Shown piece by piece: positions 23,983-32,360 of a stretch of DNA of 38,811 nucleotides. This DNA comes from JBBQUP01 sp038212305. GTDB lineage: Bacteria > Bacteroidota > Bacteroidia > Bacteroidales > Marinilabiliaceae. The translations under genes and the position numbers were made by a program. A model generated the notes under the pieces. That model saw nothing but the letters and a program-made list of their open reading frames with translations. It was not told the origin of the DNA and ran no database searches. The stretch lies in NCBI GenBank assembly GCA_038212305.1, contig JBBQUP010000021.1, positions 1 to 38,811 on the forward strand, given 5' to 3'. Positions within the stretch are counted from its first letter, which is position 1. The number at the start of each line of letters is the position of its first letter.

Positions 23983-25473
23983 CTACTTTGCAGGTTTAAA
24001 CACATTAATTAAATCCTCTTCGGGTTTTATTATATTAAAATTATTCCAAAAAGCATCGTCTATTTCGGTTATTTGATCAGCCAAAATATAATCAGGTTTA
24101 TAGGCTTCGTTATTTTTTATTTTATCAAAATCAATCGCTTGCAAGTCGGATATCAACAACTCGCTAACTGCCTGGAAAACTGAATTAACCTTATTGTCTT
24201 TATCAATAATTCGAACTTTTATTTCTCCTCGCACTCTATTTAAAATCCACTTATCTTTAAACGGCCTGTAATCTAAGTAGTAACGGGCATAAAAGGGCTT
24301 CGATCTGTAACGAGGACTCTCTTTTTTTATTAAATACTTACGACTCTCTCGCAATGTTTTATCAGTCATTTCAAAGCTTACAGCCACTAAAGCAAACGTT
24401 TCAGCATCAATTCGCAATTCGCCTTTATATAACAAATCACCATTATCATAAACTGGTTCAAATCCAATCTTATAAACCAGTCGCCCATATTGGTAATCAG
24501 CACCTTCATATGAGTATTTATAAAGAATAGAATTATTTGTCTGAGGTAAAAAATCGAGCGTACGAGCCACATCTAAACGCGAGAAATAATATGGCCCTCC
24601 TTGTAACCGAAATTGAATGCGACTCATTTTTTGGCTGCTTTCGGTCATACGACCTTTAACAAATCGAACTCGCTCTAATTGATATAAATTGCGATACGAT
24701 GGCTTACTAATTTCAATCACCGCTTCCGAAACTTGCACATAATCCTCGTCTTCCTTTATTGTTTCGCGATAAAACCCCGATAATAAAACCTGACTATTTA
24801 AATAATTGTCATCTCGCTTATTCACCATCTCTCCAACAATTTTATCGGCCAATATAGCAACTACTTTCACCTCTGGCAGCTGAATAGTTGCAGATTTGAG
24901 TGAGATAATGATCAAAGAATCAGATTTTGGAAAAGCAAGTGACGTATTTAAATAACCAACATGCGAAACATTAATGATTCGACCTTCATACACATCGGGT
25001 AGATTTAGAACAAATTCGCCCTCCGCATTGGTAATAGTTCCTATTGGTTCGTTATTTAAACTAAGTGTTGAAGCGTCTAGAGGATCAGCATTCTCATCAC
25101 TAACAACCTTGCCGCGCAATACAATTCGAGGCCGAGCTGGAATTGGCAATTGCCTACCGCGGCTTATAACTACTTGCCCCATTAACGCAGACACATCAAC
25201 CTTGTCGGCTCCCAAAACCTGATAAAGCAACGATTTTAATGTGAGATTATCCGAATCAACAGAAATAATTGAATCGATGGGTAAAGCATTTACATCGTAC
25301 GAGAAAGGAATTTGAGTGATATGCTGTAAGGTATCTATAAAATGACAAACCGAAATTTTATTAAATACCACATAAATTGGTTTAGATAAAACCGAAGACT
25401 CATCGTTTTGGGCGTAACTGCAATTGAATAATACAGCTAGTAAAAGGATTACGAAACTTCGTTTTTTTTGCAT
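23983..25473 (-). CDS. STN plus CarboxypepD-regulatory-like secreted protein
   Basis: A 496-residue protein with a signal peptide (MQKKRSFVILLLAVLFNCSYAQ). Residues about 32-107 form an STN (secretin/TonB short N-terminal) domain: ISVCHFIDTLQHITQIPFSYDVNALP, then LTLKSLLYQVLGADKVDV and VVISRG. Residues about 117-195 are a CarboxypepD_reg-like beta sandwich: LRGKVVSDENADPLDASTLSLNN...GTITNAEGEFVLNLP...VSHVGYLNTSLAF. The remaining ~300 residues are beta-rich and conserved-looking but match nothing I can name. There is no TonB plug or barrel, so it is not a receptor itself. It lies 222 bases downstream of the sigma/FecR pair, on the same strand, and is probably its target or signalling partner in the periplasm. 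Confidence 0.85.
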   Translation of the reverse strand: MQKKRSFVILLLAVLFNCSYAQNDESSVLSKPIYVVFNKISVCHFIDTLQHITQIPFSYDVNALPIDSIISVDSDNLTLKSLLYQVLGADKVDVSALMGQVVISRGRQLPIPARPRIVLRGKVVSDENADPLDASTLSLNNEPIGTITNAEGEFVLNLPDVYEGRIINVSHVGYLNTSLAFPKSDSLIIISLKSATIQLPEVKVVAILADKIVGEMVNKRDDNYLNSQVLLSGFYRETIKEDEDYVQVSEAVIEISKPSYRNLYQLERVRFVKGRMTESSQKMSRIQFRLQGGPYYFSRLDVARTLDFLPQTNNSILYKYSYEGADYQYGRLVYKIGFEPVYDNGDLLYKGELRIDAETFALVAVSFEMTDKTLRESRKYLIKKESPRYRSKPFYARYYLDYRPFKDKWILNRVRGEIKVRIIDKDNKVNSVFQAVSELLISDLQAIDFDKIKNNEAYKPDYILADQITEIDDAFWNNFNIIKPEEDLINVFKPAK

Positions 25474-25695
25474 CTATTATCTAAATAAAATACTAATTAC
25501 ATCATTTTTAGTCTTATTCTCAAACCTAACACATCAGGAGAATCTAAAAATAACAATTAGTAATTTAAGCAAAAACTTTTATATCCAAACTAGCAAAACG
25601 CCTTATTTTACACCAAACTTCACTAGCTCAGAGTTTTAAATTGTCTTTGAATCTTTTTGACAACAACAGCGAAAAGTGCAGTTTTCTTGCTGCCA

Positions 25696-26679
25696 CTAAT
25701 TATTGGTTAAAGTGCATTTATTCCCAGTCAAAGCATAATTTAAATTAAAGGTTTTGCATATAACCTGAAGTACAAATTCGAGCGATTGATCTTTAAAACC
25801 CGCCGTAATTCTCGAATCATAAATGGATGGATTAGTAACATGGATGTTTATTTTATATACATTTTCAAGAACCTTAATAACCTCATCCATTTGTACATCA
25901 TCAAACTCAATTTCCTTAGTTTTCCAAGCAATATAGTTCACATCGTTGTTAAGCATTTTTACTATTTCACCCGTTTCTCGATTAACCAACGCTTTATCGC
26001 CAGCCAATAGTTTTACATGATGGCCACTATTTGCCACTTCAACTATTCCGAGATCAACAACCACTTCAAACATTTGATCTGCTTGATAGGCTTTAACATT
26101 AAATTCTGTTCCTAAAACATGAACTTCTAATGATAATGTCTCGACCGTAAATTTTTTCCCTGGAACTTTAGATACACTAAAAAAAGCTTCACCATTCAGA
26201 GCCACACGTCGCTCGCCGCCAACAAATTCGGAGGGATAGCTCAAGGTTGATCCGCTGTTTATGTCAACTTGACTGCCATCGGCTAATTGAATGGTTTCGG
26301 GCAATTGATAACTCATTTTAACCAATGAGTTTGGTTGTATTGATTTTGATTGATTCGACAAATACCAAACAGCTGATAAAACCAATATCAATGAGGCTGC
26401 GATAGACATCCAGGGAACATGATTAAAACGCACTTTTTTTGTTTCGCTTTTATCAATTTGGCACTTAACTTTTTCGAAAGCACTCATAGAGTTGATGCTT
26501 CTATGAATTAGTGCCAGTTGGCTTTCGTCCCAAACCTGTTTAGTGGCTAGTAACAAATTGGCTCCATCGGCACTATTCATCGAGCTTTCAATGAGTTTAA
26601 TTTCGTCGGGGGTTGCCTCTTTCGACAAATACCGGGCGATTAATTCATCATTCAATTCGTTATGGCTATTGCTTGTCAT
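25696..26679 (-). CDS. FecR-family anti-sigma factor
   Basis: A 327-residue inner-membrane protein. The N-terminal cytoplasmic part (about 1-85) binds the sigma factor and contains LIARYLSKEATPDEIKLIE, typical of Bacteroidota FecR. A single TM segment spans about residues 90-107 (WMSIAASLILVLSAVWYLS). The periplasmic FecR domain (about 120-220) has IQLADGSQVDINSGSTLSYP, VALNGEAFFSV and VETLSLEVHVLGTEFNVKAY. The C-terminal DUF4974-like module (about 255-325) contains ITAGFKDQSLEFVLQVICKTFNL. It starts 12 bases after the sigma gene stop, so the two form an operon. In this family the FecR domain receives a signal from an outer-membrane STN domain and releases the sigma factor. Confidence 0.94.
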   Translation of the reverse strand: MTSNSHNELNDELIARYLSKEATPDEIKLIESSMNSADGANLLLATKQVWDESQLALIHRSINSMSAFEKVKCQIDKSETKKVRFNHVPWMSIAASLILVLSAVWYLSNQSKSIQPNSLVKMSYQLPETIQLADGSQVDINSGSTLSYPSEFVGGERRVALNGEAFFSVSKVPGKKFTVETLSLEVHVLGTEFNVKAYQADQMFEVVVDLGIVEVANSGHHVKLLAGDKALVNRETGEIVKMLNNDVNYIAWKTKEIEFDDVQMDEVIKVLENVYKINIHVTNPSIYDSRITAGFKDQSLEFVLQVICKTFNLNYALTGNKCTLTNN

Positions 26680-26691
26680 GATTGATAATTT

Positions 26692-27258
26692 TCAATTATT
26701 CTGATATAGATATTGTTTGTAAGGTTGAAGATTCTCTCTTAGATACTTTAATGCTTTTCCAATTTGCACTTCAACCGTTTTAACCGACAATCCTAATTGC
26801 GATGCTATTTCTTTATATTTTAGTCCATCCAATCTATTCATTTTAAAAATCTTCTTTCGTTGTTCGGGCATGGCTTCAATGGCTTGATAAATTTTATTCA
26901 TCACCTCTTCATTGGGCAGCACTAATTCATCTTCGAATTCTTCAACAACTAAATTTTTTTGATGCTTTTGTATGATTTGTAATCGTTTGTTTTCGTTTTG
27001 ACATCTATTGCGAACCGATACGACTAAATAACCCGAAACAGCCTGTATGTTTAACTTCAAACGACTCTCCCACAGTGTTACAAAAACATTTTGCACAATA
27101 CTTTCGCACATATCTTTATCGGGCAAATACTTGAAAGCCAACAAAACCAAGCCTTTATAATATCGATTAAAGAGCATTTCAAAGGCACTTTCATCACCTT
27201 TTCGAATGCGTTCGATCAATATCATATCCGAAAAATCCTTGTTTTGCGTTGAGCTCAT
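26692..27258 (-). CDS. ECF RNA polymerase sigma factor (Bacteroidota FecI-like)
   Basis: A 188-residue sigma factor with region 2 (about 15-85: DESAFEMLFNRYYKGLVLLAFKYLPDKDMCESIVQNVFVTLWE, promoter-melting and -10 binding) and region 4 (about 125-180: MPEQRKKIFKMNRLDGLKYKEIASQLGLSVKTVEVQIGKAL, an HTH for the -35 element). Size and the GLKYKEIA block fit the Bacteroidota-specific ECF group paired with FecR. It is held inactive by the membrane anti-sigma factor encoded next, 12 bases downstream. Regulation is by anti-sigma release; autoregulation is likely but I see no clear promoter. Confidence 0.94.
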   Translation of the reverse strand: MSSTQNKDFSDMILIERIRKGDESAFEMLFNRYYKGLVLLAFKYLPDKDMCESIVQNVFVTLWESRLKLNIQAVSGYLVVSVRNRCQNENKRLQIIQKHQKNLVVEEFEDELVLPNEEVMNKIYQAIEAMPEQRKKIFKMNRLDGLKYKEIASQLGLSVKTVEVQIGKALKYLRENLQPYKQYLYQNN

Positions 27259-27439
27259 TAAATAAATGTTACTTGCTGGTTTTGTGCACGTTATAAGCCT
27301 TAAGCTTAAATGTTTTACGTTTCTTTAATTGTGTTTTCTAATAAAGGACAACCTACAATGAAGATTCCCTTATCCAATGACACTATTTTTAATTTTAAAA
27401 TTCAATTTTATTTATAGTGAATGCGTTCGTCAATGATGC

Positions 27440-27507
27440 CGCACGATTTCATTGTGTGTTAGCATCTATTTAGTCACACGATGAACTCGTGCGACAGCGA
27501 TTTTTTT
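27440..27507 (+). repeat. 19-bp near-perfect inverted repeat followed by a T run
   Basis: Arm 27440-27458 pairs with 27475-27493 at 17 of 19 positions around a 16-base loop; each arm alone is also a short palindrome (for example 27474-27494). Seven T lie at 27501-27507. It looks like a plus-strand terminator, but both flanking genes are on the minus strand. It may instead be a 3' structure of the helicase transcript or a decayed mobile repeat. Confidence 0.5.
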
Positions 27508-27550
27508 AGTCACTATTTCCACAGTTTTTTACTGCCTGTTTTATACCGAT

Positions 27551-30028
27551 TTATTGTGTAACAAACTCTCTATGGCTCAATGCCAAACGAATTTCCCCAT
27601 AGGTGAATTCATCGCCCAAAAGACTTTTTGCTTCACCTAAATTAACACCCGGATAGGCTTTGAGACCATCGACTATGGCCGTTACTTTTTCCTCCGAAAT
27701 CAATTGATGCACATCAAACACCCCTGTTTCGACAAAATGGGATAAATGCGTTTGAATAGTGGTTACTACAAACCCGCGCTCAGCAGCTATTTGCTCAACC
27801 GTCAAGCCCGACTCAAACAACCTGAGCGTTTCTGCTTTTGTATCCAGCTTTTTCTTTTTCTCAACCTTCTCAGCAATGGGAAGGTTAATGTTTTGAGTGA
27901 TTGGAACAATATTATTCTTTTCGCAATAGTTCTTAATTAAATCAATGAGCTCATCGCCATAACGATCGATTTTGGTTTTACCCAAGCCATGAACCTGCGC
28001 TAAAGCCTGCTTGGTTTGAGGTAAAAGCTGCGATAGGTGTTTCATGGTTTTCTGCGGCAACACCAAAAAATCTGTCATGCCCAGCTCTTCAACCTTTGAT
28101 TTGCGCCACACTTTCAACAAGTCCAACAAACCTCCATCACTCTTCCCTTCAAACGATGCATTTGCTCCACTTTTTTTCTTTTTCTTTTGTGTGGAGGCAT
28201 TCCCAACCAAAGCTTTGGCTCGTACCAGAAGATAGTCAGCCAAAGTAAATCCAGATTGAACCCCAGCAATGCAATCGCGTTTAATTTCAATCTCCTCAAT
28301 GAGTTTCTGAAACGAATCATCGTACTGTTTTTGAACAGCTTTATTGTCCGACTCAAATTGGCTAGTAGAAATAGGTTGATGCATTTCGTTATCCAGCTTA
28401 CCGATGAAATAACCTGCGGCAGCTTTCACTCGTTCCTGAAGCGCTAAGTTTTGCTCAACATCCGGATTCTCTAATAATAATTGCTCTCGTTGCGAAACAA
28501 ATCGCAGCGCAACACCCCCAATATCGGTATATACAACCTTTTCGAGCTCCTTCATTTTAGACACATCGTCACCATTAAGTACATTGGCATGCTCTGAGCA
28601 AACTTTTTGAGCCGATCGAAACAAGTATTCCAGCTTTTTAAACTCAAACAGCTCATTTAACAATTGTTTCTGATAGGCATATTTATCCAACAAAAGCTGT
28701 TCTGGTGATGGCGGATGATTGACCACCTCGTCGGAAAATCTTTGAATATCTGCATTCGACAACACGCCACTCGCATTAAATGGCGTACTTAACACCAAAC
28801 CCTCCAACGATTTACAGCGACTCAACGCCACATAAATCTGCCCATGAGCAAAAGCGCCTTGCACGTCAATTACCGCCTTTTCGAATGTCAACCCTTGACT
28901 TTTATGAATGGTTATTGCCCATGCCAATTTGAGTGGAATTTGAGAGAATGTACCAACCACGCGCTCTTCCAGCTCCTTGGTTCCCTCGTTTAAGGTGTAT
29001 TTCGAAGTATTCCAATCGGAATACGATACCGTTATTGGGCTGTCTGAATCATCGCATAACACTGTCACTTCATCCTCATAAATAGCGTGTACAGTTCCTA
29101 TTTTCCCATTAAAATAACTCTTTGCAAACGAGGCATCGTTTTTTAAGAACATAACCTGAGCACCCACTTTTAAAGCTAACTCTTTATCGGCAGGATAAGA
29201 AGATTCGGGAAATTCGCCTTTTACCTGAGCTCTAAAAAAGTAATGCTTTCCCGAAACCGATTGCAAATAATGATCGTTAATGCCTTGCGCTTGCGCATTG
29301 TGTGTTGTTAAAGTGATAATGCCTTTATGATTAGCCGGATTAAACAGGGGATCGTGTCGTTGATTTAACTGATTGATGGCATCTGCATCTAACTTATTGT
29401 CGCGAATTTTATTGAGCAAACCTATAAAAACCTCATCGCGCTGACGGTAGATGTGTTTCAATTCGATGCTTGCAAAACCTGCCTTTTCAAGTGCACGACT
29501 TCCGAAAAAATAAAACGATTGGTAGTAAGGCTGTAACAACATTCGTTCATCATCCTTAAGAACAGGAGGTAACTGTTGCATATCGCCAATAAGTAGCAAT
29601 TGTAGCCCTCCAAATGGTTGCGATGAGTAGCGATACCGCCGCAAAACCTCATCCACACTATCGAGCAAATCGGCGCGCACCATGCTAACCTCATCAATTA
29701 CAAGCAAATCGAGGCTTCGGATAATGCTTATTTTCTCCCGGCTAAACTTCCTGAATCCATCCTGTCTCCCTGCATCAGTCGACTGCCTGCCAGGAATAAA
29801 AGGCCCAAAAGCCAGCTGAAAAAAAGAGTGCATGGTTACACCTCCAGCATTAATAGCAGCCACACCGGTGGGTGCAACAACAACCATGCGCTTAGGCAAA
29901 TCGGATTTTAATTTCTGAAGAAATGTGGTTTTTCCAGTACCTGCCTTACCTGTTAAAAAAACATTCTTATTGGTAAATCGCAGGTAATCAAACGCTAATT
30001 CAAGTTGGGGATTAGTTTCAAGGCTCAT
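27551..30028 (-). CDS. PIF1-like helicase with HRDC and HTH_40 C-terminal domains
   Basis: An 825-residue superfamily 1B DNA helicase. Walker A is GKAGTGKT (27-34), followed by MVVVAPTGVAAINAGGVTMHSFF (motif Ia). Walker B is LLVIDEVSMVRADLLD, and motif III is LLIGDMQQLPPV. Motifs V and VI appear as AWAITIHKSQGLTFEKAVID and GQIYVALSRCKSLEGLVL. After the helicase core there is an HRDC-like domain (about 645-705: WRKSKVEELGMTDFLVLPQKTM...LAQVHGLGKTKIDRYG) and an HTH_40-type helical end (about 720-825: ESGLTVEQIAAERGFVVTTIQTHL). This fused layout is characteristic of Bacteroidota and resembles RecQ accessory domains. Likely a 5'-3' helicase acting on replication or repair intermediates and G-quadruplexes, by analogy with Pif1. 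Confidence 0.93.
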   Translation of the reverse strand: MSLETNPQLELAFDYLRFTNKNVFLTGKAGTGKTTFLQKLKSDLPKRMVVVAPTGVAAINAGGVTMHSFFQLAFGPFIPGRQSTDAGRQDGFRKFSREKISIIRSLDLLVIDEVSMVRADLLDSVDEVLRRYRYSSQPFGGLQLLLIGDMQQLPPVLKDDERMLLQPYYQSFYFFGSRALEKAGFASIELKHIYRQRDEVFIGLLNKIRDNKLDADAINQLNQRHDPLFNPANHKGIITLTTHNAQAQGINDHYLQSVSGKHYFFRAQVKGEFPESSYPADKELALKVGAQVMFLKNDASFAKSYFNGKIGTVHAIYEDEVTVLCDDSDSPITVSYSDWNTSKYTLNEGTKELEERVVGTFSQIPLKLAWAITIHKSQGLTFEKAVIDVQGAFAHGQIYVALSRCKSLEGLVLSTPFNASGVLSNADIQRFSDEVVNHPPSPEQLLLDKYAYQKQLLNELFEFKKLEYLFRSAQKVCSEHANVLNGDDVSKMKELEKVVYTDIGGVALRFVSQREQLLLENPDVEQNLALQERVKAAAGYFIGKLDNEMHQPISTSQFESDNKAVQKQYDDSFQKLIEEIEIKRDCIAGVQSGFTLADYLLVRAKALVGNASTQKKKKKSGANASFEGKSDGGLLDLLKVWRKSKVEELGMTDFLVLPQKTMKHLSQLLPQTKQALAQVHGLGKTKIDRYGDELIDLIKNYCEKNNIVPITQNINLPIAEKVEKKKKLDTKAETLRLFESGLTVEQIAAERGFVVTTIQTHLSHFVETGVFDVHQLISEEKVTAIVDGLKAYPGVNLGEAKSLLGDEFTYGEIRLALSHREFVTQ

Positions 30029-30104
30029 AATTACAGATTAGTACTCCAAAGGTACAAATCCTCTCAACAACAAAAAATTTCTCGAAAAAACACCAGTGCT
30101 CCTA

Positions 30105-31679
30105 TCAATTAATAAACTGAAAACGGGTAACCAAAGCGGCATGATCAGATGGAAAAGAAATTGGATGAGAATCAATTAAAAAGGCATCAATCACTTTTAA
30201 TGATCTTTCTTTGTAATAAATATAGTCGATCCTATCTTTAAAAGCTTCTTTAAATAAAGGCGAAAATGTATTTCCTGAGTTTAAAACTTCGTTGGGATAA
30301 AACTTGCGATAGCTATCTACATAGCCATTTTTCAACATCATTTGACTAACCGAAAAATTAACAACCAAACCTTTAGCCTTAATATTTTTTTGAGTCCAAT
30401 CGAAATGCGATCCACTATTAAAACATCCGGCAACTATTAAGGGTTCTTTTGCAACTTGGCCGTTTAGCCTATTTAATTCGCTCAAAATAAAGCGCAACTC
30501 AACTCCTCGTGTTGTCTCTTCTCGGGCTATCAGCGAATCAACCTGATTACCACCTCCACTCACAAATGCACCAGCATCAGGCTCGGTACTCAACCAAATA
30601 GGACAAATAAGTGCCGATTTTTTATCGCTAAACAAAACTCGTACACCTCCCGAATGAATGGCTTTAAAAACATTATAAGATTCACCTAATGGAAACCTAC
30701 TTAGAACATATAAATTGTCGCTTCGTTGATAACAATAATAGTTAAGTAATTGAGCAATTTTCTCCCCTGCTTTCGAGGCTTCTTGCAAACATACTATATC
30801 AACATCGGCGACTTTAATTATTTCAACAATTCGATCAATTCCCACTTGCCTACCAATCATGCTTCCTCCATGATAAATATTCCAAGTCATTACCGAAAAA
30901 TTCTCCCCATTAAAATCGAGCTGGTTTTTAATTTTTTTTCCCGCTTGCTGGAATAAATACTGAGCCTCAGTATTCTTCAATGCGCGACCAAAAAACTGCA
31001 CCTCATCAATTAATCCATTAAACGTTTCACGCGTTGGGATATACGACATGGGATCACAGCCAATACTAAATACACCTTGTTGGTTTATACTATCGCAACC
31101 TTCAATACTAACAATTCCAACATTTACTCCATTATAAAAAAAACGAGCCGTTTTATCTAATCTGCTCAATGCAAAACCAACCTGAACCCAATCGCCATTA
31201 TTAATAGCCATATTAGGTTTATTTCCTGTATAAGTCCATTCATGTTGCCCATCAGACAAGGACCATTTCCATCCACCATTCGATGGCGTCGATAGCTTCC
31301 AACCTTTGTATTGATTCTCGCCATACAACGAGTACCATCCGGCTAACATATAGGGTTCATAATCGGTTACGCTTTTCTCAACCCACATAAAAAACGAGAA
31401 ACCATCGTAATCGTCAACATTAAAAACATTTGGGAACTCAAATTGCAGAGGCATGCGAAGATTCGATGATCCGGTTAAATTCAGACAAGAATCAATAACC
31501 CCGGTAGAGTATTTATAATTGTATTTACTAATAACATTAATATCTAAAAGCCCTTTGTTTTTAATTGATTTATTAAATGAAAAATCGACCAATGCGAAAC
31601 CTGGTGAGACTATATTTGACTCAAACCAGCTGCACGATGTTACGAAAAGAATAATAAACAAAGTGTGGAAGAATCTCAT
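30105..31679 (-). CDS. Lipoprotein with LamG domain fused to an endonuclease/exonuclease/phosphatase domain
   Basis: A 524-residue protein with a short lipoprotein signal (MRFFHTLFIILFVTSC, Cys16). Residues about 55-245 form a LamG/concanavalin-like beta sandwich: DYDGFSFFMWV, NNGDWVQVGFALSRLDKTARFFYNG and FNGLIDEVQFFGRAL. Residues about 262-524 form an EEP (DNase I-like) domain: SVMTWNIYHGG, VDIVCLQEAS (metal-binding Glu), CFNSGSHFDW in place of the usual G-D-x-N, RIDYIYY and the catalytic SDHAALV. The GDxN motif is therefore altered (Asp to Cys), while the first Glu, the D-x-I-D-Y block and the final SDH remain. Likely exported and surface- or periplasm-anchored, acting on nucleic acids or phosphoesters with the LamG domain binding a glycan. 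It lies 58 bases after the HPt gene. Confidence 0.88.
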   Translation of the reverse strand: MRFFHTLFIILFVTSCSWFESNIVSPGFALVDFSFNKSIKNKGLLDINVISKYNYKYSTGVIDSCLNLTGSSNLRMPLQFEFPNVFNVDDYDGFSFFMWVEKSVTDYEPYMLAGWYSLYGENQYKGWKLSTPSNGGWKWSLSDGQHEWTYTGNKPNMAINNGDWVQVGFALSRLDKTARFFYNGVNVGIVSIEGCDSINQQGVFSIGCDPMSYIPTRETFNGLIDEVQFFGRALKNTEAQYLFQQAGKKIKNQLDFNGENFSVMTWNIYHGGSMIGRQVGIDRIVEIIKVADVDIVCLQEASKAGEKIAQLLNYYCYQRSDNLYVLSRFPLGESYNVFKAIHSGGVRVLFSDKKSALICPIWLSTEPDAGAFVSGGGNQVDSLIAREETTRGVELRFILSELNRLNGQVAKEPLIVAGCFNSGSHFDWTQKNIKAKGLVVNFSVSQMMLKNGYVDSYRKFYPNEVLNSGNTFSPLFKEAFKDRIDYIYYKERSLKVIDAFLIDSHPISFPSDHAALVTRFQFIN

Positions 31680-31737
31680 CTGTTTTTGGGTTTAAATCAA
31701 ATAAATATTCTGATTAAAGTAATAGATATCGCATACG

Positions 31738-32124
31738 TTACTTATTGTCTGGAGATCGGTTATCTATATTCAGTTTTTCTCGTAATTCAGCCATTAATTT
31801 AATGAGATTAGCCTTAATTTCATCCCACAGCAAATCAATGTTTTCATCATTGTTTCTGTAAGCCACTTCAATTTGTATGGATCCTTGATACAATCGTGTA
31901 GCACTAATTGTACCCGTGATTCCTTTAAATGAATGAATCATTTGTTTCAATCGGTCCTTGTCACCCAAGTGACGAGCAATTTCAAAAGATTGAATAAATT
32001 GAAGATGATCTGTATAAAAACCCTTTAGCAATCGTTCATACATATCCCATCGATGCATTAAACGTCCCATTCCCTCGTTAATATCAATCCCTTCAATTAT
32101 TGGTATTTTATCGTTATCACTCAT
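31738..32124 (-). CDS. Stand-alone HPt (histidine phosphotransfer) protein
   Basis: A 128-residue helical protein. The core MIHSFKGITGTISATRLYQGSIQIE matches the HPt signature (H-S-x-K-G-x-x-G) with phospho-accepting His64, followed by the usual helix. Residues before it (about 20-62) give the first helices of the four-helix bundle (LLKGFYTDHLQFIQSFE). There is no kinase or receiver gene beside it; the nearest kinase/receiver pair in the window is about 20 kb away. Such free HPt proteins shuttle phosphate between receiver domains. Its partners cannot be read from the context. Confidence 0.85.
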   Translation of the reverse strand: MSDNDKIPIIEGIDINEGMGRLMHRWDMYERLLKGFYTDHLQFIQSFEIARHLGDKDRLKQMIHSFKGITGTISATRLYQGSIQIEVAYRNNDENIDLLWDEIKANLIKLMAELREKLNIDNRSPDNK

Positions 32125-32360
32125 TACTTAATTTATAACATAACATCAAAACTTTGAAAAATAGTATACGCTTGTTTATGAAAATTGTTTGCTTCAACTA
32201 AAATTAATAAATCTATTCTCAATTAACCATCATAAGTAGAGATATCTATTTTATTCTTTGAAATCAATAATAAAAACTCATGACCATTATTATTAACTTT
32301 TTTCATAATTTGCAGACAGATTTAAAGCATTTATTCAAAAACTACTTGATAATCAAAAGC

